Source: Hanleya hanleyi
Lineage: Eukaryota > Mollusca > Polyplacophora > Lepidopleurida > Hanleyidae
Direction of reading: 5' to 3'
DNA: 64,000 nucleotides
NCBI GenBank assembly: GCA_036873755.1
Contig: JAVTVY010019005.1
Location: 1 to 64,000, forward strand
The notes below the pieces were generated by a model that worked only from the letters and a program-made list of their open reading frames with translations, ran no database searches and had not been told where the DNA came from. Positions 1-11,700 of the stretch are shown here, one piece after another. The position numbers were made by a program, and so were the translations under genes. The first letter of the stretch is position 1; the number at the start of each line of letters is the position of its first letter.

Positions 1-638
1 AAAAATTTATCAGATTTCGAGTTCCAAACAAATTCAAAACAGCGTTTCTGGAATTCATTTATAAGTGGTTCGGGTGGGTTTGGAAGAGAGGAAAATAGAT
101 GGTTGAGTTTCGGCAACAACAAGCCAAATGACATTTCGTCCTAGTGGATTCAATCCTATTTTGGACCATATCTTTATGAGTATGACAATATCTTTTAATT
201 CATCTTTGTATTTTTTCAACCTTTTCGGCCAAATTGTTTATAAACACAAGACCTAATAGCTTAAAGTCACCTTGTGACCAGTCTAAATTCCATTTAGTAC
301 GAAACCACTGAGAAAATGTTGGTACTTGGCATAAAACTGCAATTTAAAAACCAGTCATTTTAGATTTATTTATCACGCTTCTCTACTAATTTTCGGCCCA
401 TTTCAAGGCACCCCCTCGTAATTATTGAGGGTGGAGAGACGAAGTAGTCCTTGGTCTCCGCTCTTTGAGACATTCCGTTCTTTGTGCAATGCGGGGGTAT
501 AGGGGGAGAGGCAAATCTTAATAAATTAATATCCTATCAACGTTCTCCAACAATTGAATATTAATAAGCGTCAATCCTTCCCCCTCCGTGTCATTAATCA
601 AAGATCTTTTTTTTTAAATATATTCATAATGGCATTCC
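1..638. other. Non-coding stretch, no gene seen
   Basis: I see no coding exon here. Positions about 513-546 nearly match positions 32593-32628, inside a hAT-like element in a GALC intron, so part of this stretch is probably an old transposon fragment. Confidence 0.5.
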
Positions 639-810
639 TTGAATCAACTCAGAGTCGCTTTCATGTACAGAATTTTTCTTAGCATGCATGGCGTTGATAT
701 TCATTTTGACCGCCATGAAAATCTTGTACCGACAAATACCGTGAACACAAAGCTAGGAAAAAATGTCGACTTGTCTCGTTTTGGTGTAGTCATGCGCAGT
801 CATGTACTTC

Positions 811-1165
811 GCTCTATCGCCATCGCTCTATCGCTCTATCGCCATCGCTCTATCGCTCTATCGCCATCGTATCGCTCTATCGCCATCGCTCTATCGCTCT
901 ATCGCCATCGCTCTATTGCTCTATCGCCATCGCTCTATCGCTCTATCGCCATCGCTCTATCGCCATCGCTCTATCGCCATCGCCATCGCTCTATCGCTCT
1001 ATCGCCATCTATCGCTCTATCGCTCTATCGCCATCGCTCTATCGCTCGCTCTATCGCTCTATCGCCATCGCTATCGCTCTATCGCTCTATCGCCATCGCT
1101 CTATCGCTCTATCGCCATCGCTCTATCGCTCTATCGCCATCGCTCTATCGCTCTATCGCCCTATG
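811..1165. repeat. 22-bp minisatellite built from CGCTCTAT and CGCCAT blocks
   Basis: The array is made of 8-bp CGCTCTAT and 6-bp CGCCAT blocks, mostly arranged 8+8+6. No frame contains a stop, so long Ser/Tyr/Arg/Leu-rich reading frames cross it; these are a by-product of the repeat. It lies directly against a decayed LINE reverse-transcriptase remnant. Confidence 0.95.
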
Positions 1166-1180
1166 GCACGATGGCGAAGT

Positions 1181-1632
1181 GACGATGGCCCCTCTCGGCC
1201 ACCATACTATGCAGATATTGTTGAATGAATGCGATGACTATTCTATCTCGCATGATCTTGTTTTTAACACGAAAAAAACGGTATGTATGTCATGTACAAC
1301 AATGGATTCCGATGGCTTTTAAATTATAGACGTGATTGTAGTGCCAGTTATATGTTTTGTATAAATGGAACACCATCCTTTGGTGAACTGGTTAGAAAGA
1401 GTGTCTTTCGCTTCAAATGTAGAATTGAAAATAGTAGTAATATCGTGCTGAAGACCATCTTGCACTCGGATGTAATGTTTAAATCGCTCTTTCAAGCCAC
1501 TTGGCGAAATCAACTGTTTATTGTTCCCTAAGCAGACTTAGAGTACCTATCTGAGTCTTATTGTATCATCAACTCAACTGTACATGGACAAGTTATGTCT
1601 GAAATAAAACTATTATTATTATTATTATTATT
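1181..1632 (+). pseudogene. Decayed LINE reverse transcriptase, 3' part
   Basis: Two + strand pieces in different frames resemble the end of a non-LTR retrotransposon ORF2. The first (about 1181-1320) has the pattern APLGHHTMQILLNECDDY...FNTKKTVCM, typical of the segment just after the catalytic ADD box. The second (about 1320-1531) reads YRRDCSASYMF...GTPSFGELVRKS and ends in a stop, like the extreme C-terminus of such polymerases. Roughly 200 residues between them are missing. An AATAAA and an (ATT)n tail at 1610-1632 fit a LINE 3' end. The catalytic core and endonuclease are absent, so it is dead. The clade cannot be set by eye. Confidence 0.65.
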
Positions 1633-1636
1633 AAAC

Positions 1637-1792
1637 AACGCGCATGCGCTGGTATATAAGGATTTTTAAGACAGTCGTACATTTTCATTTGTGGTTTGTG
1701 CAACTCCACTCAGACAATAACAGATTATTCTATCGTTCTTCCTGGTTAAACAGTGCGCATGTGCTGGTATATAGGATGTTTAAGACAGTCCC
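1637..1792 (+). repeat. Duplicated module with GCGCATGCGC and TATATAAGG motifs
   Basis: A block of about 40 bp starting at 1637 recurs at about 1752. Each copy pairs an NRF1-like motif (GCGCATGCGC or GCGCATGTGC) with CTGGTATATA and then TTTAAGACAGTC. The spacing between motif and TATA-like stretch is preserved. No downstream gene was recognised; it could be the promoter end of a transposon. Confidence 0.55.
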
Positions 1793-2035
1793 AAGTAAAG
1801 CTCGATTGGTGCCTACAGAACGGGCGATATCAAGGCAACCTCACTGATGCGGACGGCTGACATGTATTCAGACTTACTGGCACAACAAACCAATCATTCC
1901 GCGTCACTGTATGTTAGCATGCACCCAATGACCGAAGGTGTTTCGGAGACAATCGGCCTCTTTCAATGTAATTTCGAAAGAAACAAAACGTCAAAAACAA
2001 CATCTTCCTTTGGTACTTGATCACAATAATCAAAT

Positions 2036-3755
2036 TATATTCTAATTAGATGATATTATAAAGGTGCTAAATATTGAATATATTGTCCTTTCTCTGACAC
2101 TGTGGATATTTAACTGCGAATCTCTTCTATTTGGTACAGATTATAAAAGTGCTAAATGTTGAATATATTGTCTTTTCCAAGACGCCAGCTACATATTTAT
2201 GTGCGAATCTTTTCTAATTAGATGATATTATAAAGGTGCTAAATATTGAATATATTGTCTTTCTCGGACGCCAGCTAGATATTTAACTACGAATCTCATC
2301 TAATTAGATGATATGATCAAAGTGCTAAATATTCAATATATTGTCTGTTCTCAGATGTCAGCTACATATTTAAGTGCGTATCTATTCTAATTAGATAATA
2401 CCATAAAGGTGCTAAATATTGAATATATTGCCCTTTCTTCGACACGGTGTTACAGATATTTTAATGCGAATATCTTCTAATTAGACTAGATTATAAAAGT
2501 ACTAAATATTGAATATATTATCTTCTCTCCGAAAAGGCTCTTGTGTATATTTAACTGCGAATCTCTTCTATGTAGTATAGATTATAAAAGTGCTAAATAT
2601 TGAATATATTGTCTTTTCCCAGACGCCAGCTACATATTTAAGTGCGAGTCTTTTCTAATTAGATGATATTATAAAGGTGCTAAATATTGAATATATTGTC
2701 TTTTCTCCGAAAAGGCTCTTGTGTATATTTAACTGCGAATCTCTTCTATTTAGTATAGATTATAAAAGTGCTAAATATTGAATATATTGTCTTTTCCCAG
2801 ACGCCAGCTACATATTTAAGTGCGAATCTTTTCTAATTAGATGATATTATAAAGGTGCTAAATATTGAATATATTGTCTTTTCTCCGAAAAGGCTCTTGT
2901 GGATATTTAACTGCGAATCTCTTCTATTTAGCATAGATTATAAAAGTGCTAAATATTGAATATATTGTCTTTTTCCAGACCCCAGCTACATACTTAAGTG
3001 CGAATCTTTTCTAATTATGTGATATTATAAGGGTGCTAAATATTGAATATATTGTCTTTCTCGGACGCCAGATAGATATTTGACTGCGAATCTCTTCTAA
3101 TTAGATGATATTATCAAAGTGCTAAATATTCAATATATTGTCTGTTCTCAAACGTCACCTACATATTTAAATGCAAATATATTCTAATTAGATGATATTA
3201 TAAGGGTGCTAAATATTGAATATATTGTCCTTTCTTCGACACGGTGTTACAGATATTTCAATGCGAATCTCTTCTAATTAGAGTAGATTATAAAAGTGCT
3301 AAATATTGAATATATTGTCTTTTCTCGGAAAAGGCTCTTGTGGATATTTAACTGCGAATCTCTTCTATTTAGTATAGATTATAAAAGTGCTAAATATTGA
3401 ATATATTGTCTTTTCCCAGACGCCAGCTACATATTTAAGTGCGAATCTTTTCTAATTAGATGATATTATAAAGGTGCTAAATATTGAATATATTGTCTTT
3501 CTTGGACCGTGACGCCAGCTAGACATTTAACTGCGAATCTCTTCTAATTATATGATATTATCCAAGTGCTAAATATTCAATATATTGTCTGTTCTCAGAC
3601 GTCAGCTACATATTTAAGTGCGAATCTATTCTAATTAGATAATATTATAAAGGTGCTAAATATTGAATATATTGTCCTTTCTCCGACACGGTGTTACAGA
3701 TATTTTAATGCGAATATATTCTAATTAGACTAGATTATAAAAGTACTAAATACTA
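2036..3755. repeat. Satellite of about 20 monomers, ~88 bp each
   Basis: The core GCTAAATATTGAATATATTG recurs about 20 times at ~88-bp spacing (for example near 2068, 2238, 2411, 2592, 2767, 2947, 3121, 3297, 3474, 3655). Many monomers carry the palindrome TCTAATTAGA. Between about 2500 and 3000 two monomer types alternate (GACGCCAGCTACATATTTAAG and AAAAGGCTCTTG), giving a higher-order dimer of ~175 bp. Confidence 0.95.
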
Positions 3756-5072
3756 AACATAGATGCTATTAAAGTAACCCACTTTTCTGCCTACTGTGGA
3801 GTTTAGCAAAAGTATCTGCACAATATTGTCAAGTATGCTATATAGCACAATGTTAAAGCATAGGAAATTTGAAAAATGTCTAAATAAAAGCCAATCCTGC
3901 ACCTAACTCCTATTGGCATAAACCAACGAGCAGAAGATCATGGGTAAATTCAAAGTGGCTGTCAGGATGGTGTGACTGAACAGTTGTTTTCCTCGTTTAT
4001 TTCTCAAAAAGTTCTGCTTTCTCCTCTCCCAAAGTGCCAACAACTATTTGATTTCACATTCCATAATTATTTTCAAATTTACCAGGCAGTTGTACTAAAA
4101 AATATCATCAATATAAAAAAATTCAAAGCGTCCATTTTAGACTTTTTTTAGATTTAATGGTAGAGCTTGAACCGAACAGATAGTGTGAAAAGCTTCAACC
4201 CACTAGCCCAAGGGGTAACACCAATATATGAGGCAATGGCTTCCATTCCTGGTCCCAGGTCCTACCGGTACACCGCCTATAGGCCTACTTGATCTTCATT
4301 TATTCCTGCGATTATTGACATGAAAGAATCTTTGAATTCGAGGGCTATGGCACCAATTGTTGAAATTAGACCTACATAAACAATCTGAATTGGAGAGTTC
4401 ATGCTTTCCCAAAAGTAAAGGTTGCTTTGATGACGTCACATTTCAAAACGGTATTCATTGTCAGGCAATTTTTCTCAGTTTCGCAGTTTTTTTATTCCTA
4501 TAATTGTGTCCATAATTAACTGCTTAGTAAATCAGAAATAATTAATCGATGTGAAATAAGTGCATTCCAATCACTTTGAGACTATAAAACATAAGTAAAC
4601 AAAAAAATCATTTTTAGAAATCTTGAGAATAAGCCCCTTTCATTCCCATGTCAATCGAACGACCTTTTGCAAGCCAGCGTATCTATAGTCCGATTTACAG
4701 GCCTAAATTATTTTCAAATTGAACATTTTTTCATATATTGAATTTTCAAAGCAAAAACAAAAAAACAAGAATGAATTATAAAATTATATATTGGATCTTC
4801 CGATTTAACTCAATGGAATATTTGTCGACGTTTGAATTTACTCCATGCAAGTATTTCATGAATGAATCCGGTATTCGTGGGAGTGCCTTAGCGTTTACAT
4901 AAACTGCATGGTCCGTTTGGTTTGATGTAATACAACGGGGAATTAACTGGAACAATTATCGGATCAACAGACTTGCCGCCGCCGGACATTGCCGAGGTCT
5001 TACACCAAAGCATTGCCCACGTGTACCGGTGAACGGTCTGATAGCGCATCTCAGCTGATTAATGCACTGAAA
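3756..5072. other. AT-rich upstream region, no gene seen
   Basis: No exon or recognisable transposon was found. A CRE-like TGACGTCA lies near 4432. This is the distal 5' flank of the CYP26 gene. Confidence 0.5.
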
Positions 5073-5086
5073 AGTTCATCTGACCT
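5073..5086. promoter_or_regulatory. Inverted nuclear-receptor half-sites (IR2)
   Basis: AGTTCA, two bases, then TGACCT: two RGKTCA-type half-sites in inverted orientation, about 0.5 kb upstream of the proposed CYP26 TATA box. This is a motif match only. Confidence 0.3.
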
Positions 5087-5397
5087 CCGTGGGGACTTCC
5101 TGTATGGGGTTAAATAGGAGGCACAGCCATTTCTCCCACTTTCCTTTTCGCTATCAATAAAACAAAGTTGAAGTACCATTTTAACATAAATCCATGAGAT
5201 TTTAAGCAAAACAAAGAAACAGAAAACACAAGTAAAGCGATATGAGTTGAGCGAGTTCCAATATTTTTATAAGATTCATTTCCGCCGGCCAAATTATGTC
5301 CATGAGTTTCACGTGCATGTGCATGGTCGGCCGGTGCCGCATTCTTCTGTGACTCACTGAAGCGATGGAGGACACTTGTTTACCGAAAGACCAAGAG

Positions 5398-5411
5398 AGT
5401 TCAAGGGGTCA
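5398..5411 (+). promoter_or_regulatory. DR2 retinoid-receptor-type element upstream of CYP26
   Basis: AGTTCA AG GGGTCA is a direct repeat of two perfect RGKTCA half-sites with a 2-bp spacer. DR2 and DR5 are the classical spacings bound by RAR/RXR. It sits about 150 bp upstream of the TATA-like box and 300 bp upstream of the proposed start codon of a retinoic-acid hydroxylase, the gene class that vertebrate RAR induces as feedback. Function is inferred from motif and position. Confidence 0.45.
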
Positions 5412-5562
5412 GGCAAGCTCCCGTTTAAAAATAAATTACCTAACAGCAAGACTTGCTTTTGGACTCGAGTTGTTGAGAATAAGGGAGGGGGCATGTCGGG
5501 GTCGTTTTGCATAATAAAAGCTTTCACCCGGTCAAACGGAGGAGGGAAACTCGAGGACACGT

Positions 5563-5570
5563 TATAAAGG
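5563..5570 (+). promoter_or_regulatory. TATA-box candidate for CYP26
   Basis: TATAAAGG matches the metazoan TATA consensus. It lies about 130 bp upstream of the proposed ATG at 5700, which would place initiation near 5590-5600 and give a 5' UTR of about 100 nt. Confidence 0.45.
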
Positions 5571-5699
5571 CATGGCGGAATCGAACCAAGATCATTGTGC
5601 TCAAACGGTTCAAAAGCTATACGAAAAACAACACAGCACTGTCGGATTGCTTCAAGTCCTCGCAAAGTGGAAAATATGCCAGACTTACAAGATATTGGA

Positions 5700-5725
5700 A
5701 TGATAACACAAAGAAACATTTCAAG
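5700..5725 (+). CDS. CYP26: CYP26 exon 1 coding part (proposed start)
   Basis: Exon 2 has an in-frame TGA at 7929-7931 and no ATG before the conserved region, so the start must lie in an upstream exon ending in phase 2. ATG at 5700 followed by ITQRNIS and a split Arg codon ends at a good donor (AAG|GTAGGT) in exactly that phase, downstream of a TATA-like box. It adds only nine residues. An overlapping 43-codon frame from 5572 is a competing upstream ATG if transcription starts earlier. Confidence 0.55.
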
Positions 5726-8700
5726 GTAGGTTAAAATATGCCAGAATTCTGTTTGTATTTTCTGTAATTAGGACATTATTTTATTCATACAAATGTGTTT
5801 TGGAAAACAGGAACGATTCATGCAATAACTACATATTTCTAAGATATATATGCAATAAACCATTATTATTACAATAATATTGATGCTCTCATGTATATAT
5901 ATTTTATTAATTAACTTTATAATTTATCAACTATAAAATTAAGCTGTATCCGAACGTTTCGCGTTTTAATAATTTCCTTTGGATGTCTGCTTGTTTTCCG
6001 TTCGAAAGCGTTCTGGAATACAATTCAATAACACTACAAGTCAAATATTATACAGTGATACACACATTTTACTCACTGAAAGTTTCACTCAATTGATGGA
6101 AAATTGAAAAGTATATAGGCGCCTAAAACAGATAGTATAGGCGCCTAAAACAGATAGTATAGGCGCCTAAAACAGATTCCATTTTCATTTCAGTCAATAT
6201 TATTTGTGGATTACGCGACTATTAATCATTTTACGTAACGCCTTTCAACAAACCAGCTTGCAATAACACTCGTCAAGCGTAACGTCAAGTTGCGAGGTGT
6301 CCACATAGCTCGCGACTGATCGTGCGTGAAGTGCCCGAGTCGTCAAGGAAGATTTCTATATAAGTACATCTATCGTGGATCGTTGTGGTTACTGAACGTC
6401 ATTGTTCAAGGGCGTAGACAAGGGGGGGCTTCAGCCCCCCCAAATATTGACGTCCGGCAAAAAAAAAAAAAGAACAGATAAAAAAGAAAAAAGGGAGAAA
6501 AAAGGAAAGAAAGAAAGAATGAAACAGAAAGCAAACATAGCAGAGAAGTAAAAGTTTAGCTTGTCACATATCTTTATCAATTGTTGCATATTACAGGGGA
6601 AGTAAAATTATCATCAACAATGCTTACCAGAAGGGCTAGACTAATTGCAATCGGTCAGAGAACAACGCAACAGTTTGGCGACATCGGACTCAAAGATCCT
6701 GTGTGATTTTCTCCGAGAAACGAATAATGTGCTCCAATTCAATCACATATCGCCCATTTGGACGAAAAAAGTCAACACGCTTTTTTTTTGATTGAGAACC
6801 CAGTCATTTGTTCAGTATTTATTTATTCACAAACGAGAGATACAAACTCTCGAATAAGTTTCACGGAGAAACCCTAGAAATACAGGTAAAACATCTAACC
6901 CAGACACAAAGTCACTATTTAACTGGTGTAAATATGATGAATATGGATAATTTTCGCTACTATCCGGGAAAGGACCACTAAGCTTACATATTTGATAAGT
7001 TTGGCAACTTCAGAACGAACACCAGAACTCATGCGGTCAACCACGCCTCAATGCACCGCCCCTGCTATCTAGGCAAAATAGTATTGTCTAAGAAATAAGG
7101 TCGATAGAAATAATTTGAATTATAGTGCAAACTCCGGATTCAATGATCATTTCACCTTGTATATCAGGTAGCGATCGCCACTGTTATAGGACATTTTCGC
7201 AAAAAAAAAGTTCAACTTTTACAATCTTTTACCGCTCAAATGCTCTCAGTGAGCGCCAATTTACCATCAATTTTCTAAAAAAAATCTACGCTCCGAGGGG
7301 GGATACCCCCCTCTCAGACTCTCTCCCTAAGCCCCCCCAAACTTCACAACTTGTCTACGCCCTTGTTGTTACGATATTTTGTGGCGTATTGGGTCTTCTC
7401 GAAATCAGAACATGTTTCGTGACAGACGTATTTTAAAGTTCGATGCGTATTAATTAGCAGACGAATGTATATAGCAAGTAATTACATACAGTTGTAGATT
7501 AAAAGTTCATTAAAAAATATAAGTATCTGTTTATTTTGAGTGAAATCTTGAGGATTTCAGTTGCACGAAATCCTCAAACTGTTGAATTCGCGCATACATT
7601 TTACATGCAGTCATGGTGTGGCAGAAGTGCGTATTCTAAATAGGTCCGACATTGGTTAATAGGTCCGACATTGGTTAATAGGTCCGACATTGGTTAATAG
7701 GTCCGACATTGGTTAATACGTCCGACATTGGTTAATAGGTCCGACATTGGTCCGACATTGGTTAATAGGTCCGACATTGGTTAATAGGTCCGACATTGGT
7801 TAATAGGTCCGACATTGGTTAATAGGTCCGACATTGGTTAATAGGTCCGACATTGGTTGGACAGCCGCCTTTTCATAATGTGACCATGATACGTTGCATG
7901 TAAAGAAAATTGCAATACAAGTTTATCTTGAATTTCTCGCATTGATGTTTATATTTACAGGTTTGACGTTGTTGGGGATGTTAATTCTTATATCAACTTT
8001 GTCCTGTCCAGCATTATCGTGCCGACCTTGTTACCCATCGTATTATACGTCCTCTCGTGGAAACTATGGTATCTGTACAACGTTAGTACGAAAGACAACA
8101 CGTGTAAACTGCCCCTGCCCCCGGGCAGTATGGGAGCGCCTATCTTCGGTGAAACATTGGACCTGGTCTTTGGTGTAAGTATCTGAATTATACAAAGAGA
8201 TTTGTTATATCACGACAATAATTTATTATCTTCCCAGCCCACGTTTTCTTCAATCAGCTAGGCAGCTCGTGATTACTGCGGCAGCTATCTGTATTAGCCG
8301 TATATAGATACGGTGATAATTTATGAGAGATCTAAGCATGTAGCATCTTGTCGGCGTTATTGTGCTTCTTTTCGTGCATATATATCTTGTCACATATAGT
8401 ATCCATCACAATGTATCCCAGATATATTAACGCATAGCTTTTTCGTAAAATTGCAATCAAATACTAGTTTGAAAAATATGCCACTTAAACCAAACCAAAC
8501 GGTTCATTGAATTTCCTTCAGATTACCTTCTAAAACTGATGAACTTGGATATGTGATGTTTACATACGAAAATCTCTCTTGTTTGTGACAATAGTGAAGT
8601 CGATTTTTTTCGATCCAAATCTTGCCAAATGATATTGTTCATGAAGTATACATTCTGAAATATCAGCTTCGAAAAATTACGATCTTCCGTTATATGGATT

Positions 8701-11700
8701 TATGATTGATCAAAATGTGCTCATGGCCTATTTTGGTATTTTTGAGGCATTCATAGGGACAATTACAAAATATGACAATTGTTATATTTTCACACAATCA
8801 ATTAGGACGTTTGATTATGTGAAAGTAGCAAGAATGGTTTGGTTTGCTGAAATTGAAAATCTTCCCTATAAATGCCTCAAATATACCAAAATATATCATA
8901 AATACATTTTATACAACGAAAGAGCGCATTTTTTTCGAAGCTAATATCCCAGTATGTATACTGTAAGAAAAATATTTGGCAAGTTTTGAATCGAAAAAAA
9001 AATCGGTTTCAAAAACTTCACACGCATCCTTGGGAGTTTTTCGTATGTAAACATCAGATATTCATTATAACGTTTGGTTCAAACATGAATTCCACGAAAT
9101 CAGTAACCAAAATGCAATTCCGTCAGATGATAAAAAAGCCATTATGTCATTCATGAATAATTTTGCTTATGATGTTGACCGGTCATTCTCGACCTTTTAC
9201 CTTCAATCAAGTACACTGAAAAAAAAATCCTTAAAATTTAAGGAATATTCCCCGACTATTACACCAGCGGAATATTCCTTAAAATTCAATAAGGAATATT
9301 CCGTAGCATGTTAAGGAAATTACTTAACATGTTAAGGAATATTCCTGAGTTATGTTGAGGAATATTCCACTGGTGTAATAGTCGGGGAATATTCCTTAAA
9401 AAAATTTTTCTGTGTATATGCCATTGCCGGGCACATGGCAATATATTTCATGGATATGTTTGGGTCTGTCCTCGAAAATTTTAAGATTGGATTAATACGA
9501 TTTTTTTAAAATAGAAAACATAGTTACTCCTTAAAGAATGGACCAAAATGTAATTCCGTCACACAGTTTTAATTAACCACATTTATCGATTTAAAACGGA
9601 AATTAATGTAGTCCAGATGCTCATGATTCGAATAAAACATCATTTCGAATGAGAAACATTCGAGTTTTGATGGAATGTAACCAACACGTGGCTACCTCGC
9701 GGAAATTCCCTCACGTGGTATTCGAATGTCACGTGATCAAATACAAGAGTTTTATTTCACATTTTTTCTCTCATCCTACAGTTCTTACTGGTTTAGGACA
9801 ATGATATTCCAAAACAGATGTTACAGAAGAACTGAACCCATGCGTACCTTGTAATTCCGTCTCACTGAAATTCATGCTGAATGTTCTTTGATTTAAAGTT
9901 TTCAAATGAATGTTATTTACAGGGAAGCAAATTCTTCCGCAGTCGACGAGAAACGTACGGCAACGTTTACAAGACGCACATCCTCGGACGTCCTACCATC
10001 CGGGTCATCGGCGCCAAAAACGTACGCAAGGTACTGATGGGCGAGCACTCCCTAGTGACGTCACAGTGGCCTACCAGTTCGCGACTCATCATGGGGGACG
10101 GGGCTTTGGCGCACTGCGTGGGAGAAACGCACCGTCTAAAGCGGAGGATTATCCTGAAAGCTTTCAATCACGAGGCGTTGTGCCGATATGTCCCTACGAT
10201 ACAAGACGTCATCCATGGATACGTTCAAAATTGGTGTCAGCAAGGTTTCGTGTTCGGCTACCCTGAGTGCAGGAAGTTAACGTTCGCAATAGCCGCCAAG
10301 GTTCTTGTCGGATTCCGAATCAACGAGCGAGAAACCCAGAACATGTTGAATGTCTTCACTGAGATGACCTCAAATCTTTTCTCCTTGCCCGTCTGCGTGC
10401 CAGGCTCTGGATTATACAAGGTAGGTGTGCCAATTAAGAGATAATGTGTACGAAGAATCTTTCATTGGAAATAAGAAGTCTTATGGCCTGGACATGCTGT
10501 AAGAAAAGATTAATAGACTGGTGGGCTTGACCAGCTGATTCAGGACACATTCTCGGATTTTTATCCCTGTCTCCATGTATGGCGGCCATTTTGAAAAAAA
10601 ATAACGGAAATATTTTGAACTAAAATGCTTTTTCGTAAAACACCGTTAAACGACAGTTCCATGGAGAATGAGCCAAAGTTTGGTCACAAAGAATGTTAAA
10701 GTTGTACCATTAAAGTAGTAATGATGGAGACCCTGATATAATTGCTTAATTTACTGTACTTTATTCGAACAGGGTATACGTGCTCGAGATTATCTGCTGA
10801 CCAAGATAGATGAGTGCATCAAGTTGAAGGAGAAAGGTGGGAATGTGAGTGATTATGGCGATGCCTTGTCACTGATCATGGGAGTGAACGGCGATGACAC
10901 GTTGAACAGGAAAGAGCTCAAAGAGTCTGCCCTGGAACTGTTGTTTGCCGGCCATGAGACCACGGCCAGTGCCTCTTGTTCCATGATCCTCCATCTTGCT
11001 AGAAACCCGGATGTTGTCGAACACGTGACGTCAGAATTGTCTGCGCATGGCCTTTTATTCGCCGGAATTGACCCACGTGACCTTACACTGAACATCCTCA
11101 ATAAACTGAGCTACATCAATAATGTGGTGAAAGAGGTCCTGCGAATATTACCACCAATCGGAGCCGGATTTCGGAAGGCTTTGAAGACGTTTGAAATCGA
11201 CGTAAGTAAAGAATGTACTTTTACTGGTATTTTCCTCTCTGTTGCATGGTGGTGCCAATAAACGAAGCATGCATGCGCTCGCCTTTCACGGTGCGAAAAC
11301 TCCAAAACAGCCGTTTGAAAATGCAGAATGGTTGTCTTGCAAATTTATATTTTTGATTTCTGAAATTGCGCAAACATAAAAGCAAAATCGGAAAATGAAA
11401 ATAGAATGATTCAATTTTTGTTTGTCAAAAAGAAGAGAACAAAATTTGAAACGTGATTACACAATTTAATGATAAAGTTGTCATAGTTTGACTACTATGG
11501 CGGATATGCGACCAGCCATACAAGCTATGAACGTTATTCTCTCATTTATTCGTTATTTTAATGTTTCACAAATAATCATATGCATCACCGCATATAGAGA
11601 GACAACCAGTGCAACATCTTGATATAATTGAAGGGTCGAATAACTGCGACGAATTAAGCGACCTGACGCTGCAAAATTCGTTTTGTGTAATTCACACATA

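Noticed and set aside
639..1322. Open frames of 227 and 126 codons, rich in Ser/Tyr/Arg
   Set aside because: They run through the CTCTATCG/CCATCG minisatellite, which lacks stops in every frame; only the last ~45 codons of the longer one resemble anything (a LINE polymerase).
7641..7858. Direct repeats that could suggest a CRISPR array
   Set aside because: The 19-bp units are contiguous with no spacers, and the DNA is a eukaryotic intron.
7894..8178. 94-codon frame starting MHVKKIAIQV
   Set aside because: It overlaps CYP26 exon 2 in the wrong frame; the conserved LPLPPGSMG hinge is in another frame.
9881..9922. In-frame ATG and 14 codons just before CYP26 exon 3
   Set aside because: This is intron sequence; the acceptor at 9921-9922 joins exon 2 in phase and the anchor and hinge lie upstream.
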